The translations under genes and the position numbers were made by a program. From NCBI GenBank assembly GCA_026989335.1, contig JALSJN010000032.1, forward strand, positions 1 through 64,000: 64,000 nucleotides of DNA, given 5' to 3'. Shown piece after piece: positions 25,927-35,016 of this stretch (positions are counted from its first letter, which is position 1; every line of letters starts with the position of its first letter). This stretch comes from Thiotrichaceae bacterium. GTDB taxonomy: Bacteria; Pseudomonadota; Gammaproteobacteria; Thiotrichales; Thiotrichaceae. Below the pieces are notes generated by a model, which was not told the DNA's origin, made no database searches, and saw only the letters and a program-made list of their open reading frames with translations.

Positions 25927-26730
25927 CTAAATATCTTTCTTATGTTCTGGCAGATCTTGTTCTTGCGAACAATGATCTTGTAAATATTCATCAAGCAACT
26001 TTTTATCGTCATTGCTCAATGCTTTAATGTCTGTTGTCTTTGTTGAAGGCGTTGCGTTAAGTAAGTCAGGGCGTCGTTGCCATGTTTTACCTAAGGATTG
26101 CTTTCGTCTCCAGCGTGCTATTGATGGGTGATTTCCACTCATCAAAACAGCGGGTACTACCAAACTTTCTACGACTTCAGGCCTTGTATAATGTTCGCAG
26201 TCTAACAGGTTTTCTGTAAAAGAATCCTGTAGTGCTGATTCATTATGACCTAAAGCCTCTGGTTGTAAGCGGGTGATGGCATCTATCATGACCATCGCAC
26301 CTAACTCACCACCACTTAATACATAATCTCCGAGTGACCATTCGTCGTCAACTTCGAGTTGTATTACACGTTCATCAATACCTTCATAACGACCGCATAA
26401 TAAAATTAAACCTTTGCTTTGCGACATTTCTCGCACGGAACTTTGGTCTAACTTTTTCCCTTGTGGGCTAAGATAAATGACCTTAGTTCCTTCAGGTGCT
26501 TGTAGCTTTGCATGGCGTATCGTTTTAAGTAAAACGTCGGCCTTCATCACCATCCCAGGGCCACCGCCATAAGGACGATCATCCACCGTGCGGTGATTAT
26601 CATTGCTAAAATCACGTGGATTCCAACAATGTAAGTCAATTAAGCCTCGGTCTTTGGCTCGACCGGTTACGCCAACTTTCGTAACGGCTTCAACTAATTG
26701 GGGTAGTAGTGTTATTACGTCAAAACGCAT
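25927..26730 (-). CDS. trmD: tRNA (guanine37-N1)-methyltransferase TrmD
   Basis: TrmD methylates G37 of tRNAs with S-adenosylmethionine, which prevents +1 frameshifting. The 267-aa protein starts [12 protein letters not shown]. It has [18 protein letters not shown], the knotted SPOUT core ([37 protein letters not shown]) and the C-terminal [12 protein letters not shown] segment. A start at 26730 is preferred because the longer frame adds 14 non-family residues that overlap rimM. Within the classical operon between rimM and rplS. Unusually, about 25 residues at the C-terminus are charged ([14 protein letters not shown]), a modest extension. Confidence 0.96.
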   Translation of the reverse strand: MRFDVITLLPQLVEAVTKVGVTGRAKDRGLIDLHCWNPRDFSNDNHRTVDDRPYGGGPGMVMKADVLLKTIRHAKLQAPEGTKVIYLSPQGKKLDQSSVREMSQSKGLILLCGRYEGIDERVIQLEVDDEWSLGDYVLSGGELGAMVMIDAITRLQPEALGHNESALQDSFTENLLDCEHYTRPEVVESLVVPAVLMSGNHPSIARWRRKQSLGKTWQRRPDLLNATPSTKTTDIKALSNDDKKLLDEYLQDHCSQEQDLPEHKKDI

Positions 26731-26746
26731 TGAACTATTACCTGCC

Positions 26747-27268
26747 TTAAAATTCCGGATCCCAATCAACAATCATTAAATCTGTGTCAAAATCTATTGA
26801 AATGACAACATTACCCATTAGGTAAGGTACCATTCGCTCTTTCTTTTCTTTAGTATCTTCTTTGATTATTAATACGTTATTACTGCCAGTATTAAAAATC
26901 CAATCTATTTTACCAAGGTTTATGCCTTCGGTAGTTTCTACTTTTAAGCCAATTAGGTCTTTCCAGTAGTATTCATTTTTACCCAGTGGTTCAAGTTGAT
27001 CCGTATGGATAGCAATTTGAGTACCTTTGAGTGCTTCAGCTTGTTCGCGTGTGTTAATGCCCTCTAATTGAGCGACAATATTTTTGCCTTGTTTTCTACC
27101 GTTTAAAATTTTGACGGTTTGCCAATCATCCCCTTTATTTTGTAAAAACCATTGTTTATAAGCAATAATTTTTTCTCTCGGGTCGGTATGTGAGAAAACT
27201 TTAACCCAGCCTTTAACACCTGATACGCCTGATATTTCACCCAGCAGTATATAGTCAGACTGGCTCAT
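26747..27268 (-). CDS. rimM: Ribosome maturation factor RimM
   Basis: RimM binds S19 and helps 30S head assembly. The 173-aa product has the N-terminal beta-barrel ([24 protein letters not shown], close to the family's GRIxGxxGvrGevkv) and the C-terminal PRC-barrel ([27 protein letters not shown]). It ends VDWDPEF. It lies 15 bases behind rpsP and 16 bases ahead of trmD in the conserved operon order. Confidence 0.95.
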   Translation of the reverse strand: MSQSDYILLGEISGVSGVKGWVKVFSHTDPREKIIAYKQWFLQNKGDDWQTVKILNGRKQGKNIVAQLEGINTREQAEALKGTQIAIHTDQLEPLGKNEYYWKDLIGLKVETTEGINLGKIDWIFNTGSNNVLIIKEDTKEKKERMVPYLMGNVVISIDFDTDLMIVDWDPEF

Positions 27269-27283
27269 GCGGCCTAAATAATA

Positions 27284-27541
27284 TTAAGCAGCAGCGGCTG
27301 TTTTAGCAGCATCTTTAAATAAAGTGTTTACGCGAGTTGAAACTTGTGCACCCTGTGCAATCCAGTAGTCGATACGCTCTTGCTTAAGTTCTAGGCGAAC
27401 TTCTTGGCCTTTTGCGCGCGGGTTGTAAAAACCTAAACGCTCAATATAACCACTGTCACGCGGCTTGCGTGAATCAGTAACAACAATTTTGTAAAAAGGG
27501 CGTTTTTTAGAACCGCCACGAGCCATGCGAATAGTAACCAT
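27284..27541 (-). CDS. rpsP: 30S ribosomal protein S16
   Basis: An 85-aa S16, an assembly protein of the small subunit body. It begins [20 protein letters not shown] and contains [21 protein letters not shown], the family signature. First gene of the rpsP-rimM-trmD-rplS operon; a GGAAAAAC Shine-Dalgarno-like stretch precedes the ATG. Confidence 0.97.
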   Translation of the reverse strand: MVTIRMARGGSKKRPFYKIVVTDSRKPRDSGYIERLGFYNPRAKGQEVRLELKQERIDYWIAQGAQVSTRVNTLFKDAAKTAAAA

Positions 27542-27589
27542 AATGTTTTTCCTAATGCGGCATTCTTAATTGGAGAATACCTAATGCTT

Positions 27590-27619
27590 TTAATAGTTTA
27601 TTTTATCTACACGTTTCAA
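27590..27619 (-). promoter_or_regulatory. Candidate promoter of the rpsP operon
   Basis: On the minus strand: TTGAAA (27619-27614), an 18-base spacer and TATTAA (27595-27590), about 50 bases ahead of the rpsP ATG. The rest of the 266-base gap to ffh is AT-rich with no gene seen. Confidence 0.42.
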
Positions 27620-27807
27620 TAGTTATAGTGAAACGTATATTTGAGATGCGTATTTTAATACTTAAATTGATTACTAAAATAATCATCTCGGCAAAATCAG
27701 TCGCGCAATTCTACGCTTTTTAAATAAAAAAGAAAGGCTCTTTTTAACTTAATCAGCGCTATTAGTACACAATTCGGTTTTTTTTTGATTTTGGCGGTCT
27801 CTTTGGT

Positions 27808-29190
27808 CTACATTCCAGGGAAACCACCACCGCCACCACCCATTCCTGGAGGCATTTGACCTTTCATGCCGCGCATCATCTTTTTGAGTCCGCCACCTTT
27901 GAATTTTTTCATCATTTTACTCATTTGTTTGTGCTGTTTGAGTAAACGATTAACATCTTGGATTTGTAAGCCAGAGCCTGCAGCAATACGTTTTTTTCGC
28001 GAGCCTTTAATCACCGCCGGAAAACGTCTTTCTTGCGGTGTCATTGAGTTGATAATTGCCACCATACGATCGACTTCTTTGTCACCCGCACCATCTTGCA
28101 CGGCTTGCGACATTTTACCCATGCCGGGCATTTTATCCATTAAGCCACCCATGCCGCCCATTTTTTTCATGGTGAGCATTTGAGAACGCAAGTCCTCTAA
28201 ATCAAAGCCTTTGCCTTTATTGAGTTTTTTAGCGAGCTTCTGCGCATCTTTGTGATCGACATTGCGTTGTGCTTCTTCAACCAGGGTAAGTACATCGCCC
28301 ATTCCCAAGATGCGGGATGCCATGCGATCAGGGTGAAAAGGCTCAAGCTCATCAATCTTCTCGCCCATGCCGATAAACTTAATCGGTTTGCCCGTTATTT
28401 CGCGCACCGATAACGCTGCTCCACCACGTGCATCACCATCAGCTTTTGTTAGAACTACGCCGGTTAAAGGGAGCGCATCACCAAACGCCTTGGCAGTGTT
28501 GGCGGCATCTTGCCCTGTCATTGCATCAACTATAAACAGTGTTTCAACGGGAGTGACGGCATTATGGATGGCTTTAATTTCATCCATCATGTCAGCATCA
28601 ACGTGCAAACGTCCTGCGGTATCAACTAATAATACGTCAATATGTTTTTTCTTCGCAAAATCTAAAGCATGCTTGGCAATATCAACCGGCGTTTGCCCGA
28701 TTTCGCTGTGTATAAATGTCACGTCAACTTGGTTGGCGAGAGTTTCAAGCTGTTTGATTGCCGCAGGTCGGTAAACGTCACAACTGACCATGGCGACTGA
28801 TTTTTTCTCACGTTCTTTCAGTAGCTTTGCAAGTTTACCTGCGGTGGTTGTTTTACCCGCACCTTGCAAACCCGCCATTAAGATTACGGCAGGCGGCTGT
28901 GCATTCAGTTCAAGCGTTTCATTCGCTTGCCCCATGATGTCAACCAATTCATCATTAACGATTTTCACCAGAACTTGGCCTGGGGACAGGCTGTTTAGGA
29001 CTTCTTCGCCGACTGCACGTTGTTTAACTTTGTCGATAAAGGTGCGTACAACAGGCAGCGCAACATCCGCTTCAAGCAACGCCATACGCACTTCACGCAT
29101 CGCATCTTTAATATTTTCGTCAGTAAGGCGCGCCTGTCCTTTTAATTTTTTTATGGTACTGGAAAGGCGGTCGCTAAGATTCTCAAACAT
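27808..29190 (-). CDS. ffh: Signal recognition particle protein Ffh
   Basis: Ffh binds 4.5S RNA and signal sequences of nascent membrane proteins and docks with FtsY. The N domain comes first (MFENLSDRLSSTIKKLKGQARLTD). The G domain follows with GLQGAGKTTT around residue 107, DTAGRLHVD, and TKADGDARGGAAL. The M domain has RKKRIAAGSGLQIQDVNRLLKQH and a Met-rich helix. The end is Gly/Met-rich (PPGMGGGGGGFPGM). The 460-aa length is standard. It is divergent from the CcsA-like gene and leads toward rpsP, a common gammaproteobacterial order. Confidence 0.97.
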   Translation of the reverse strand: MFENLSDRLSSTIKKLKGQARLTDENIKDAMREVRMALLEADVALPVVRTFIDKVKQRAVGEEVLNSLSPGQVLVKIVNDELVDIMGQANETLELNAQPPAVILMAGLQGAGKTTTAGKLAKLLKEREKKSVAMVSCDVYRPAAIKQLETLANQVDVTFIHSEIGQTPVDIAKHALDFAKKKHIDVLLVDTAGRLHVDADMMDEIKAIHNAVTPVETLFIVDAMTGQDAANTAKAFGDALPLTGVVLTKADGDARGGAALSVREITGKPIKFIGMGEKIDELEPFHPDRMASRILGMGDVLTLVEEAQRNVDHKDAQKLAKKLNKGKGFDLEDLRSQMLTMKKMGGMGGLMDKMPGMGKMSQAVQDGAGDKEVDRMVAIINSMTPQERRFPAVIKGSRKKRIAAGSGLQIQDVNRLLKQHKQMSKMMKKFKGGGLKKMMRGMKGQMPPGMGGGGGGFPGM

Positions 29191-29293
29191 GGGTTGACTC
29201 TAAAATGAGGTTAAAAGAAGAAAAGTATAACATTACCTTGCATTACTCTATAATAAAAATCGACTGTAATTAATTAAGAAAACCACTGCAAAT

Positions 29294-30100
29294 ATGACAG
29301 CTTCGACATTGAGCTACTTAGCCATTGCACTTTACGTTATCACCTGGGTGATGATCACAATGCGCGTCCGTTCTCAAATAAAATCAGGACAATTCACCCG
29401 ATCAAAAAACTACTTGGCGGTTTGGGTTGTGGCCTTAATTGTCCATCTTTTAGTGCTGCATTACCCTTTATTGGTGGGTAAGCCGTTAAGTTTAAGCTTT
29501 TTCTCGCTCGCATCTTATGTGACTTGGTTTATTAGTTTGATTTTGTTTATTACTACGTTGGCTAGAAAAATAGAGTCATTAGCCATTTTTGTAATACCGT
29601 TTTCCATTCTAGCGATAATACTTGAGCTATCCCTAGGGCGTGACAACGGGCAGTTAATTGATATGAAGAGCGGCTTGGGCTTGCATATATTCACCTCATT
29701 ATTGGCCTATAGCTTGCTTATGCTGGCATCTTTTCAAGCGTTATTGCTGGCTTTTCAAAACAAACAATTACGCAACCATCAAGTTTCTGGCTTAATGAAA
29801 AGTTTGCCATCGTTAGAGGATATGGAATATTTATTGTTTCGCTTTATTACTATTGGTGTGGTGGTTTTGAGTCTTGCTCTATTAATCGGTTTTTATTATT
29901 TAGAGAATTTATTTGGTTCGCATATTGCACACAAAACCATTCTTTCGATTATCTCTTGGTTTATCTTCACGGCTTTATTACTCGGCCGTTGGAAATATGG
30001 CTGGCGTGGGCGCAAAGCCATTAATTTCACCTTGGTTGGTTTTGCTGTATTGATGCTGGCTTTTTTTGGTACCAAGTTTGTTCAAGAATTCATTCTCTAG
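29294..30100 (+). CDS. Cytochrome c assembly (CcsA/YpjD-like) inner-membrane protein
   Basis: A 268-aa protein with eight hydrophobic segments. It belongs to the CcmC/CcsA/YpjD group, whose member YpjD is the usual gene next to ffh in gammaproteobacteria. Segments such as GLGLHIFTSLLAYSLLMLASFQALLLA (conserved His, helix for haem handling) and HIAHKTILSIISWFIFTALLLGR (second His) fit. The family takes part in haem delivery or cytochrome c assembly, though the exact role of YpjD is not settled. It is followed 15 bases later by the CNNM-type gene. Confidence 0.82.
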   Translation: MTASTLSYLAIALYVITWVMITMRVRSQIKSGQFTRSKNYLAVWVVALIVHLLVLHYPLLVGKPLSLSFFSLASYVTWFISLILFITTLARKIESLAIFVIPFSILAIILELSLGRDNGQLIDMKSGLGLHIFTSLLAYSLLMLASFQALLLAFQNKQLRNHQVSGLMKSLPSLEDMEYLLFRFITIGVVVLSLALLIGFYYLENLFGSHIAHKTILSIISWFIFTALLLGRWKYGWRGRKAINFTLVGFAVLMLAFFGTKFVQEFIL

Positions 30101-30115
30101 GCCTTTATTTAAGTC

Positions 30116-31417
30116 ATGAATATTAGTGAAATTTCGATAACGTGGTTGTTCTTTCTCCTGTTTATCTTATTTTTATTTTCGGCGTTTTTTTCTGGTACTG
30201 AAACCGCGTTAATGGCACTTAATCGCTATAAGCTTAAACACCTTGCGAAAAAAAATAAGGGCGCTCATTATGCCGTGCAGTTATTAGAAAAGCCCGATCG
30301 CCTTATCGGTGTCATCCTGCTGGGTAATAATCTGGTTAATATTATTATTACCCAGCTAGCGACCTATATAGGTTTTCGACTCGGCGGCAATATGGGGGTT
30401 GCGATTGCAACCGGTGTGCTGACTCTGTTGTTGCTAGTATTTGCTGAAATCACACCAAAAACTATCGCCGCATTAAAAGCAGAAAAAATCGCATTTCCTG
30501 CATCTTATGTTTATATCGTGCTATTAAAAGTTGCCTACCCCTTAGTGTGGTTGATCAACTTATTTTCAAATGCGTTAATCCGTATGCTCGGTATTGATCC
30601 TAGTAAAAATACGCTGCAATCATTAAACCATGAAGAGCTAAAATCAGTGGTAAATGAGGCCGGTGGGTTAATCCCTGATAGCCATCAAGATATGCTGCTA
30701 CGGGTGTTGGATATGGAAACCATTACGGTCGACGATATAATGATTCCACGTACTGATATAAATGGTATCGACTTAGATGATGATTGGAATGATATTGAAG
30801 AGCAAGTTTTAAACAGTAACTTTACACGTTTGATTATCAGCAAAGGCGGTATTAATAATGTCAAAGGTTTTGTGCATTTGCGGAAGCTTTTACCACTCTT
30901 TCATGATAATAAAATGGAGCGTCAGCATTTAGAAAATGCGATGCACCCTGCCTACTTTACCCCTGAAGGTATTCCTCTAACTCAGCAGATGGTCAATTTT
31001 CAAGAAGATAAGCGCCGTATGGCATTGGTGGTTGATGAGTATGGTGATGTGCAGGGTTTGGTTACTCTGGAAGATATTTTAGAAGAAATAGTCGGTCAGT
31101 TTTCCACCTCACCTGCTAACTTCGATTACGAAGTTCGCACCCATGAAGATGGCAGTGTATGGGTAGATGGGGCGATGCATATTCGTGATATTAACCGTCA
31201 ACTAGGGTTGCAACTTGACACCAGTGGGCCGAAAACAATCAACGGTTTAGTAACCGATCATTTAGGGCGAATCCCTGTGCCGGGGCTTTCTATTTTGATT
31301 GAAAGCTACCCCATGGAAATTAGAAAAACACAGAACAATGCTGTTAAAACGTTAATTATTCATCCGTCCATTAACGATAAAAATAGCACCCAAAAGGAAC
31401 AAAATGGCAAAAGTTAA
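30116..31417 (+). CDS. CNNM/HlyC-CorC family membrane protein (DUF21-CBS-CorC_HlyC)
   Basis: A 433-aa protein: an N-terminal DUF21 membrane domain (~1-190; FLFSAFFSGTETALMALNRYKLKHL, LLGNNLVNI, ITPKTIAALKAEKIAF), two CBS domains (~205-330; VDDIMIPRTDINGIDLDDDW, RMALVVDEYGDVQGLVTLEDILEEIVG) and a C-terminal CorC_HlyC transporter-associated domain ending near 415. This is the YfjD-type layout, related to magnesium and cobalt transport proteins. The last 14 bases overlap radA, so expression of the two is coupled. Ion specificity is not determinable by eye. Confidence 0.88.
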   Translation: MNISEISITWLFFLLFILFLFSAFFSGTETALMALNRYKLKHLAKKNKGAHYAVQLLEKPDRLIGVILLGNNLVNIIITQLATYIGFRLGGNMGVAIATGVLTLLLLVFAEITPKTIAALKAEKIAFPASYVYIVLLKVAYPLVWLINLFSNALIRMLGIDPSKNTLQSLNHEELKSVVNEAGGLIPDSHQDMLLRVLDMETITVDDIMIPRTDINGIDLDDDWNDIEEQVLNSNFTRLIISKGGINNVKGFVHLRKLLPLFHDNKMERQHLENAMHPAYFTPEGIPLTQQMVNFQEDKRRMALVVDEYGDVQGLVTLEDILEEIVGQFSTSPANFDYEVRTHEDGSVWVDGAMHIRDINRQLGLQLDTSGPKTINGLVTDHLGRIPVPGLSILIESYPMEIRKTQNNAVKTLIIHPSINDKNSTQKEQNGKS

Positions 31418-32780
31418 AACCCAGTATGTTTGTAGGGATTGTGGTGCGGTACATAACAAGTGGAATGGCCAATGCAGTGATTGCGAGGCATGGAATACCC
31501 TTGAGGAGAGTGTAGCAAAAAGCACCTCGGCTAACGCTAAAGCGAATTCTCAAACCAGTCGTTTTCGAAATTATTCAGGTGACGTGAGCCAAATTAAATC
31601 AATTAGTGAGATTGACTTAAAGCAGATTCCACGTGCTACTACGGGTATTTCTGAATTAGATCGAGTACTGGGTGGTGGTCTGGTGCAAGGCTCGGTTACG
31701 CTGATTGGTGGTGACCCTGGTATTGGAAAATCCACCATTTTGATACAAACTATGGCGAGTTTAGTTGATATGCGCTCACTCTATGTAACAGGAGAAGAAT
31801 CTTTACAACAAGTTTCTATGCGCGCCAAACGCTTACAGTTAAAGACGGAATCATTGCGTTTACTGACCGAGACCTGCGTCGAACGTATCATCGAGCACGC
31901 CAGCCATGAAAAGCCTGATGTGATGGTGATTGACTCGATCCAAACGATACATACCGAAGAGCTTACTTCAGCCCCGGGGTCCGTTAGCCAAGTGCGTGAG
32001 GCGACCGCACGTTTAACGCGCTTTGCCAAGCAAACCAATACTTCTTTATTTATTGCTGGGCATGTAACTAAAGAAGGTACGCTGGCAGGACCTAGAGTAC
32101 TTGAGCACATGGTTGATACCGTACTTTATTTTGAAGGCGACCCCGGCGGGCGCTATCGAATATTACGTGCAGTTAAAAATCGTTTTGGTGCAGTCAATGA
32201 ACTGGGTGTTTTTGCGATGACAGAAGCAGGGCTGATTGGCGTCAACAACCCCTCAGCGATTTTCTTATCACGTCATGAAGAACCTGTGCCGGGCAGTATT
32301 ATTATGGTCACCCGAGAAGGGACGCGGCCTTTGTTAGTAGAGGTGCAAGCGCTGGTTGATGATAGCCACGGGCAACAAGCAAGGCGGGTGGTGCTGGGGC
32401 TAGAGCAAAACCGAATCGCTATGTTGTTAGCGGTTTTGCATCGTCATGGCGGAGTTTCAATGTTCGATCAAGATGTGTTTTTAAACGTTGTAGGTGGTAT
32501 GAAAATCACCGAAACAGCCGCAGATTTGCCGATGATATTGGCGGCGCTCTCCAGTTTTAGAGGAAGGCCGCATCCGGCTGACCTAATCGTATTCGGTGAA
32601 ATAGGCTTAGCAGGGGAAATTCGTCCTGTTCCAAATGGTGAAGAACGCCTGAAAGAAGCTTTTAAACATGGCTTCAAACGCGCCATTATTCCCCAAGGTA
32701 ATATGCCACAACAACCCATAAAGGGGATGAAGATAATGACTGCGCAGCGCTTAGAGCAGGCTTTGGAATATTTGGATTAG
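31404..32780 (+). CDS. radA: DNA repair protein RadA
   Basis: RadA is a RecA-like, hexameric ATPase that promotes branch migration in recombination. It opens with the zinc motif CRDCGAVHNKWNGQCSDC. Next come Walker A (GGDPGIGKST at ~102), VTGEESLQQVSMRAKRL and VIDSIQTIHTEE, the family's KNRFG motif, and the C-terminal Lon-like domain (MKITETAADLPMILAALSSF, VFGEIGLAGEIRPV). The 458-aa length is typical. The start overlaps the end of the CNNM-type gene. Confidence 0.96.
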   Translation: MAKVKTQYVCRDCGAVHNKWNGQCSDCEAWNTLEESVAKSTSANAKANSQTSRFRNYSGDVSQIKSISEIDLKQIPRATTGISELDRVLGGGLVQGSVTLIGGDPGIGKSTILIQTMASLVDMRSLYVTGEESLQQVSMRAKRLQLKTESLRLLTETCVERIIEHASHEKPDVMVIDSIQTIHTEELTSAPGSVSQVREATARLTRFAKQTNTSLFIAGHVTKEGTLAGPRVLEHMVDTVLYFEGDPGGRYRILRAVKNRFGAVNELGVFAMTEAGLIGVNNPSAIFLSRHEEPVPGSIIMVTREGTRPLLVEVQALVDDSHGQQARRVVLGLEQNRIAMLLAVLHRHGGVSMFDQDVFLNVVGGMKITETAADLPMILAALSSFRGRPHPADLIVFGEIGLAGEIRPVPNGEERLKEAFKHGFKRAIIPQGNMPQQPIKGMKIMTAQRLEQALEYLD

Positions 32781-32810
32781 TAAAAGCCTTTGATTTACTT
32801 GTACATGAAA

Positions 32811-33377
32811 TCAAGCTAGTTTGGCAATTGCCTTCTTCAAAAAGGCAATCGCGCTATCGGGGCTGATGCTGAAATCATTATATAAAACTTTTCCGTCAGG
32901 AGATATGAGGACGGCCCAAGGTGTGCCACCTGAACGGTAGGATCTCATAGTATATGGGGGCTTTTCTTCGCTTCCTTCATCGTGCCCGAATATCATATCC
33001 AAATCATAACGCATTTGAATTGCGCGCATTTGCTGGGCATTGTTGATAGAAAAACCTTCGAATGTGGTTTGTATAGCGATAGAGACAAAGTGTCTACTAT
33101 CTTTAAATTCATCCGATATTTTTTTTAGTGAGGGAAACCCATGTGAGTGGCAACCGGGGCACCATGCTTGCCAGAATTCCATAAAGACAAACTTACCCTT
33201 ATGCTCAGCTAGTTTAAAAATAGTGGGTTTGCCGGAGCCGTCAATCCACTGGCCAACTTTTAGTTCGGGCGCTTGCTGACCTGCAATTCCGTAGCTGTTT
33301 GATGTCGATTGTGAGGTTTTAGGGAGTAGTAGCGCTGCTGTTCCTGCCAGTAAAAATTCTCTACGTTTGCTATTCAT
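32811..33377 (-). CDS. TlpA-like periplasmic thioredoxin (Tat signal)
   Basis: A 188-aa protein with a twin-arginine signal (SKRREFLLAGTAALLL). The mature thioredoxin fold has EFWQAWCPGCHSHGFPSLKK, a CPGC redox centre of the TlpA/ResA/redoxin type. Ahead of it are GQQAPELKVGQW and the later SGGTPWAVLISPDGKVLY, including the cis-proline. Such proteins reduce periplasmic disulfides, for example in cytochrome c maturation. The DsrE-like gene lies 25 bases upstream on the same strand, so the two are probably one operon; a sulfur-carrier reductase role is therefore possible. Confidence 0.82.
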   Translation of the reverse strand: MNSKRREFLLAGTAALLLPKTSQSTSNSYGIAGQQAPELKVGQWIDGSGKPTIFKLAEHKGKFVFMEFWQAWCPGCHSHGFPSLKKISDEFKDSRHFVSIAIQTTFEGFSINNAQQMRAIQMRYDLDMIFGHDEGSEEKPPYTMRSYRSGGTPWAVLISPDGKVLYNDFSISPDSAIAFLKKAIAKLA

Positions 33378-33402
33378 GGGTTTATTTATACTCTTTCGAA
33401 AA

Positions 33403-33900
33403 TTAGTCTATTACTATCAAGGTATACCCTAGCTCTTGGTATTGTTTGATTTGGGCTGGTCCTTGAGCAGCTACACTAATATATTCAGGAAAATCTTCTG
33501 CGGATACATCACGCCAGCTTGCATGTGTTTCGCAAATGTAAACTGGTATATCACTAGCAACTAATCGCTTAACGCTGTTATGTGCTTTTTTAAATTTTGT
33601 GGCATTGTTTTTAGTTAGCGAAAATTGCTCTGAGCCATGCGAAACAATAGCTATATCTAGTTTGGGGAATTTAGTGTGTAGTTGCTCTTTGTAGGCTTGG
33701 ATTTTTGTTAATGCGCTTTCTAAGTACTTTCCATCACTACCGATAATTTCAAATACAATCCCGTCAGGCGTTTCATTTTTCGCCATTACTTTTGCAGTAT
33801 CATCTTTATCGCTGGCAAATAGCGAAGCACTAAGAAGCATCAATAATGTGGACAGTAGCCCAAAAAAGTACAGTTTTAAAATTTTTTTATTGTTTAGCAT
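33403..33900 (-). CDS. Exported DsrE/DsrF-like protein
   Basis: A 165-aa protein with a signal peptide (LYFFGLLSTLLMLLSASLFAS). The mature part has the DsrE/DsrF-like Rossmann-type pattern: VFEIIGSDGKYLESALTKI, LDIAIVSHGSEQFSLTKN, LVASDIPVYICETHASW and GPAQIKQYQELGYTLIVI. One cysteine (in VYICETH) occupies the position where sulfur-binding family members carry theirs. Cytoplasmic DsrEF and TusBCD carry persulfide sulfur; this exported version may bind sulfur in the periplasm. It precedes the TlpA-like gene in one operon. The link with SoxB-dependent oxidation is inference. Confidence 0.76.
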   Translation of the reverse strand: MLNNKKILKLYFFGLLSTLLMLLSASLFASDKDDTAKVMAKNETPDGIVFEIIGSDGKYLESALTKIQAYKEQLHTKFPKLDIAIVSHGSEQFSLTKNNATKFKKAHNSVKRLVASDIPVYICETHASWRDVSAEDFPEYISVAAQGPAQIKQYQELGYTLIVID

Positions 33901-33982
33901 GGTCTTTCTCGCTTATTGTTTGGGGTTAAAAACGCTCATGAGTCAATATATTACGGGTAGAGTTAGCTTTTAGATGCTGACT

Positions 33983-34070
33983 TACAAGGCATTACTTCCG
34001 TAGGCACAACTTTTTTGAAGGGAGCGACCCTTCAAAAAAGTTGTGCCTAGGATCTGACACCTTGGAAGTT
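33983..34070. repeat. Family-2 hairpin element, short copy
   Basis: Ends CTTACAAGG and CTTGGAAG are imperfect inverted repeats. Inside is a perfect 22-bp stem (34003-34024 with 34030-34051) around loop AGCGA; arm core GGCACAACTTTTTTGAAGGG. The outer CTTACAAGGCA and inner GAAGGGAGCGACC recur in the larger element at 47388. It lies in the divergent gap between the DsrE-like gene and mlaA. Confidence 0.8.
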
Positions 34071-34177
34071 CGCAGACGAAATGTTTAATTAATAGAGTGT
34101 CCTAAAGCCTTTTGTCTATTTACTCAAATATGAATAAGGTATAATTGGACGTATCATAAACATTAAAATTAAAACCT

Positions 34178-35008
34178 ATGTTATTTTTGTCTAATAATAA
34201 AACGACTCAAGGGCTAACTTTTTGTAGCTTACTCAGCTTAGTGATAAGCCTTTCTGCTTGCAGTACCCCCATAAAAAACATTACTAAAAAAACAGTAATG
34301 GTAAGTGATAATGCAATAAATTCAGGAAGTACAAATAACCGTGTTGCGCATGATCGTTTCGAATACCTAAACCGTAAAATATACTACGCTAATATTGCTA
34401 TAGATAGCGTCTTATTAAAGCCAGTCGCTAAGGTGTATAAACGTTTTACACCTCAAATCCTTGATGACTCAATTACTAATGTGTTTGCTAATTTCGATGA
34501 TGTTGGTAACGCGATTAATAATTTACTGCAATTTAAAATAGGCGATGCACTTAAAGATACCGAGCGAGTTATCTTTAACACATCCTTCGGTATCGGGGGT
34601 ATTTTTGATATAGCAACGGAAATGGGTTTGCCGAAACACCATGAAGATTTTGGTCAAACCTTAGCGTGGTGGGGCGTACCTGCTGGTCCTTACATTATGT
34701 TGCCGATACTTGGACCATCAACTTTGCGAGATGCTACGGCTAAGTTAACGATTGATCAGTTAACAAAACCCGAAGCGTATAGCAAATATCCTTATCAGCT
34801 TTTAGTGGTGGATAAATTGGATGAGCGTGCTGATCTGCTTTCTGCCGAAGATGTCTTAAAAGTGTTTTCAGAAGATCAATACAGTGTATTGCGTGATGCT
34901 TGGTTACAACGCCGAGAAAGTTTAATTCGTGATGGCAAAATCGATAAGAAAGCGGATGATGATATGATTGATGCGCTGGAAGACCTAGAAGACCTAGATT
35001 CGGAGTAA
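34178..35008 (+). CDS. mlaA: MlaA/VacJ-family outer-membrane lipoprotein
   Basis: MlaA forms an outer-membrane ring with porins and removes misplaced phospholipids from the outer leaflet, passing them to MlaC. A signal with lipobox LSAC (SLVISLSACS) is near residue 28. Then come FEYLNRKIYYANIAIDSVLLKP, VFANFDDVGNAINNLLQ, RVIFNTSFGIGGIFDIATEM, HHEDFGQTLAWWGVPAGPY and LPILGPSTLRDA, the complete family motif series. The acidic tail (DALEDLEDLDSE) is extra. It precedes mpl by eight bases, so the two may be cotranscribed. No other mla genes are in the window. Confidence 0.93.
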   Translation: MLFLSNNKTTQGLTFCSLLSLVISLSACSTPIKNITKKTVMVSDNAINSGSTNNRVAHDRFEYLNRKIYYANIAIDSVLLKPVAKVYKRFTPQILDDSITNVFANFDDVGNAINNLLQFKIGDALKDTERVIFNTSFGIGGIFDIATEMGLPKHHEDFGQTLAWWGVPAGPYIMLPILGPSTLRDATAKLTIDQLTKPEAYSKYPYQLLVVDKLDERADLLSAEDVLKVFSEDQYSVLRDAWLQRRESLIRDGKIDKKADDDMIDALEDLEDLDSE

Positions 35009-35016
35009 CTCTAAGT

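Noticed and set aside
28367-29197. Long plus-strand frames opposite ffh
   Set aside because: They are antisense shadows of a strongly conserved gene and have no family features or ribosome sites.
32786-32815. Possible terminator between radA and the TlpA-like gene
   Set aside because: Only a 7-bp AT-rich stem overlapping a stop codon, with no T run; too weak to annotate.
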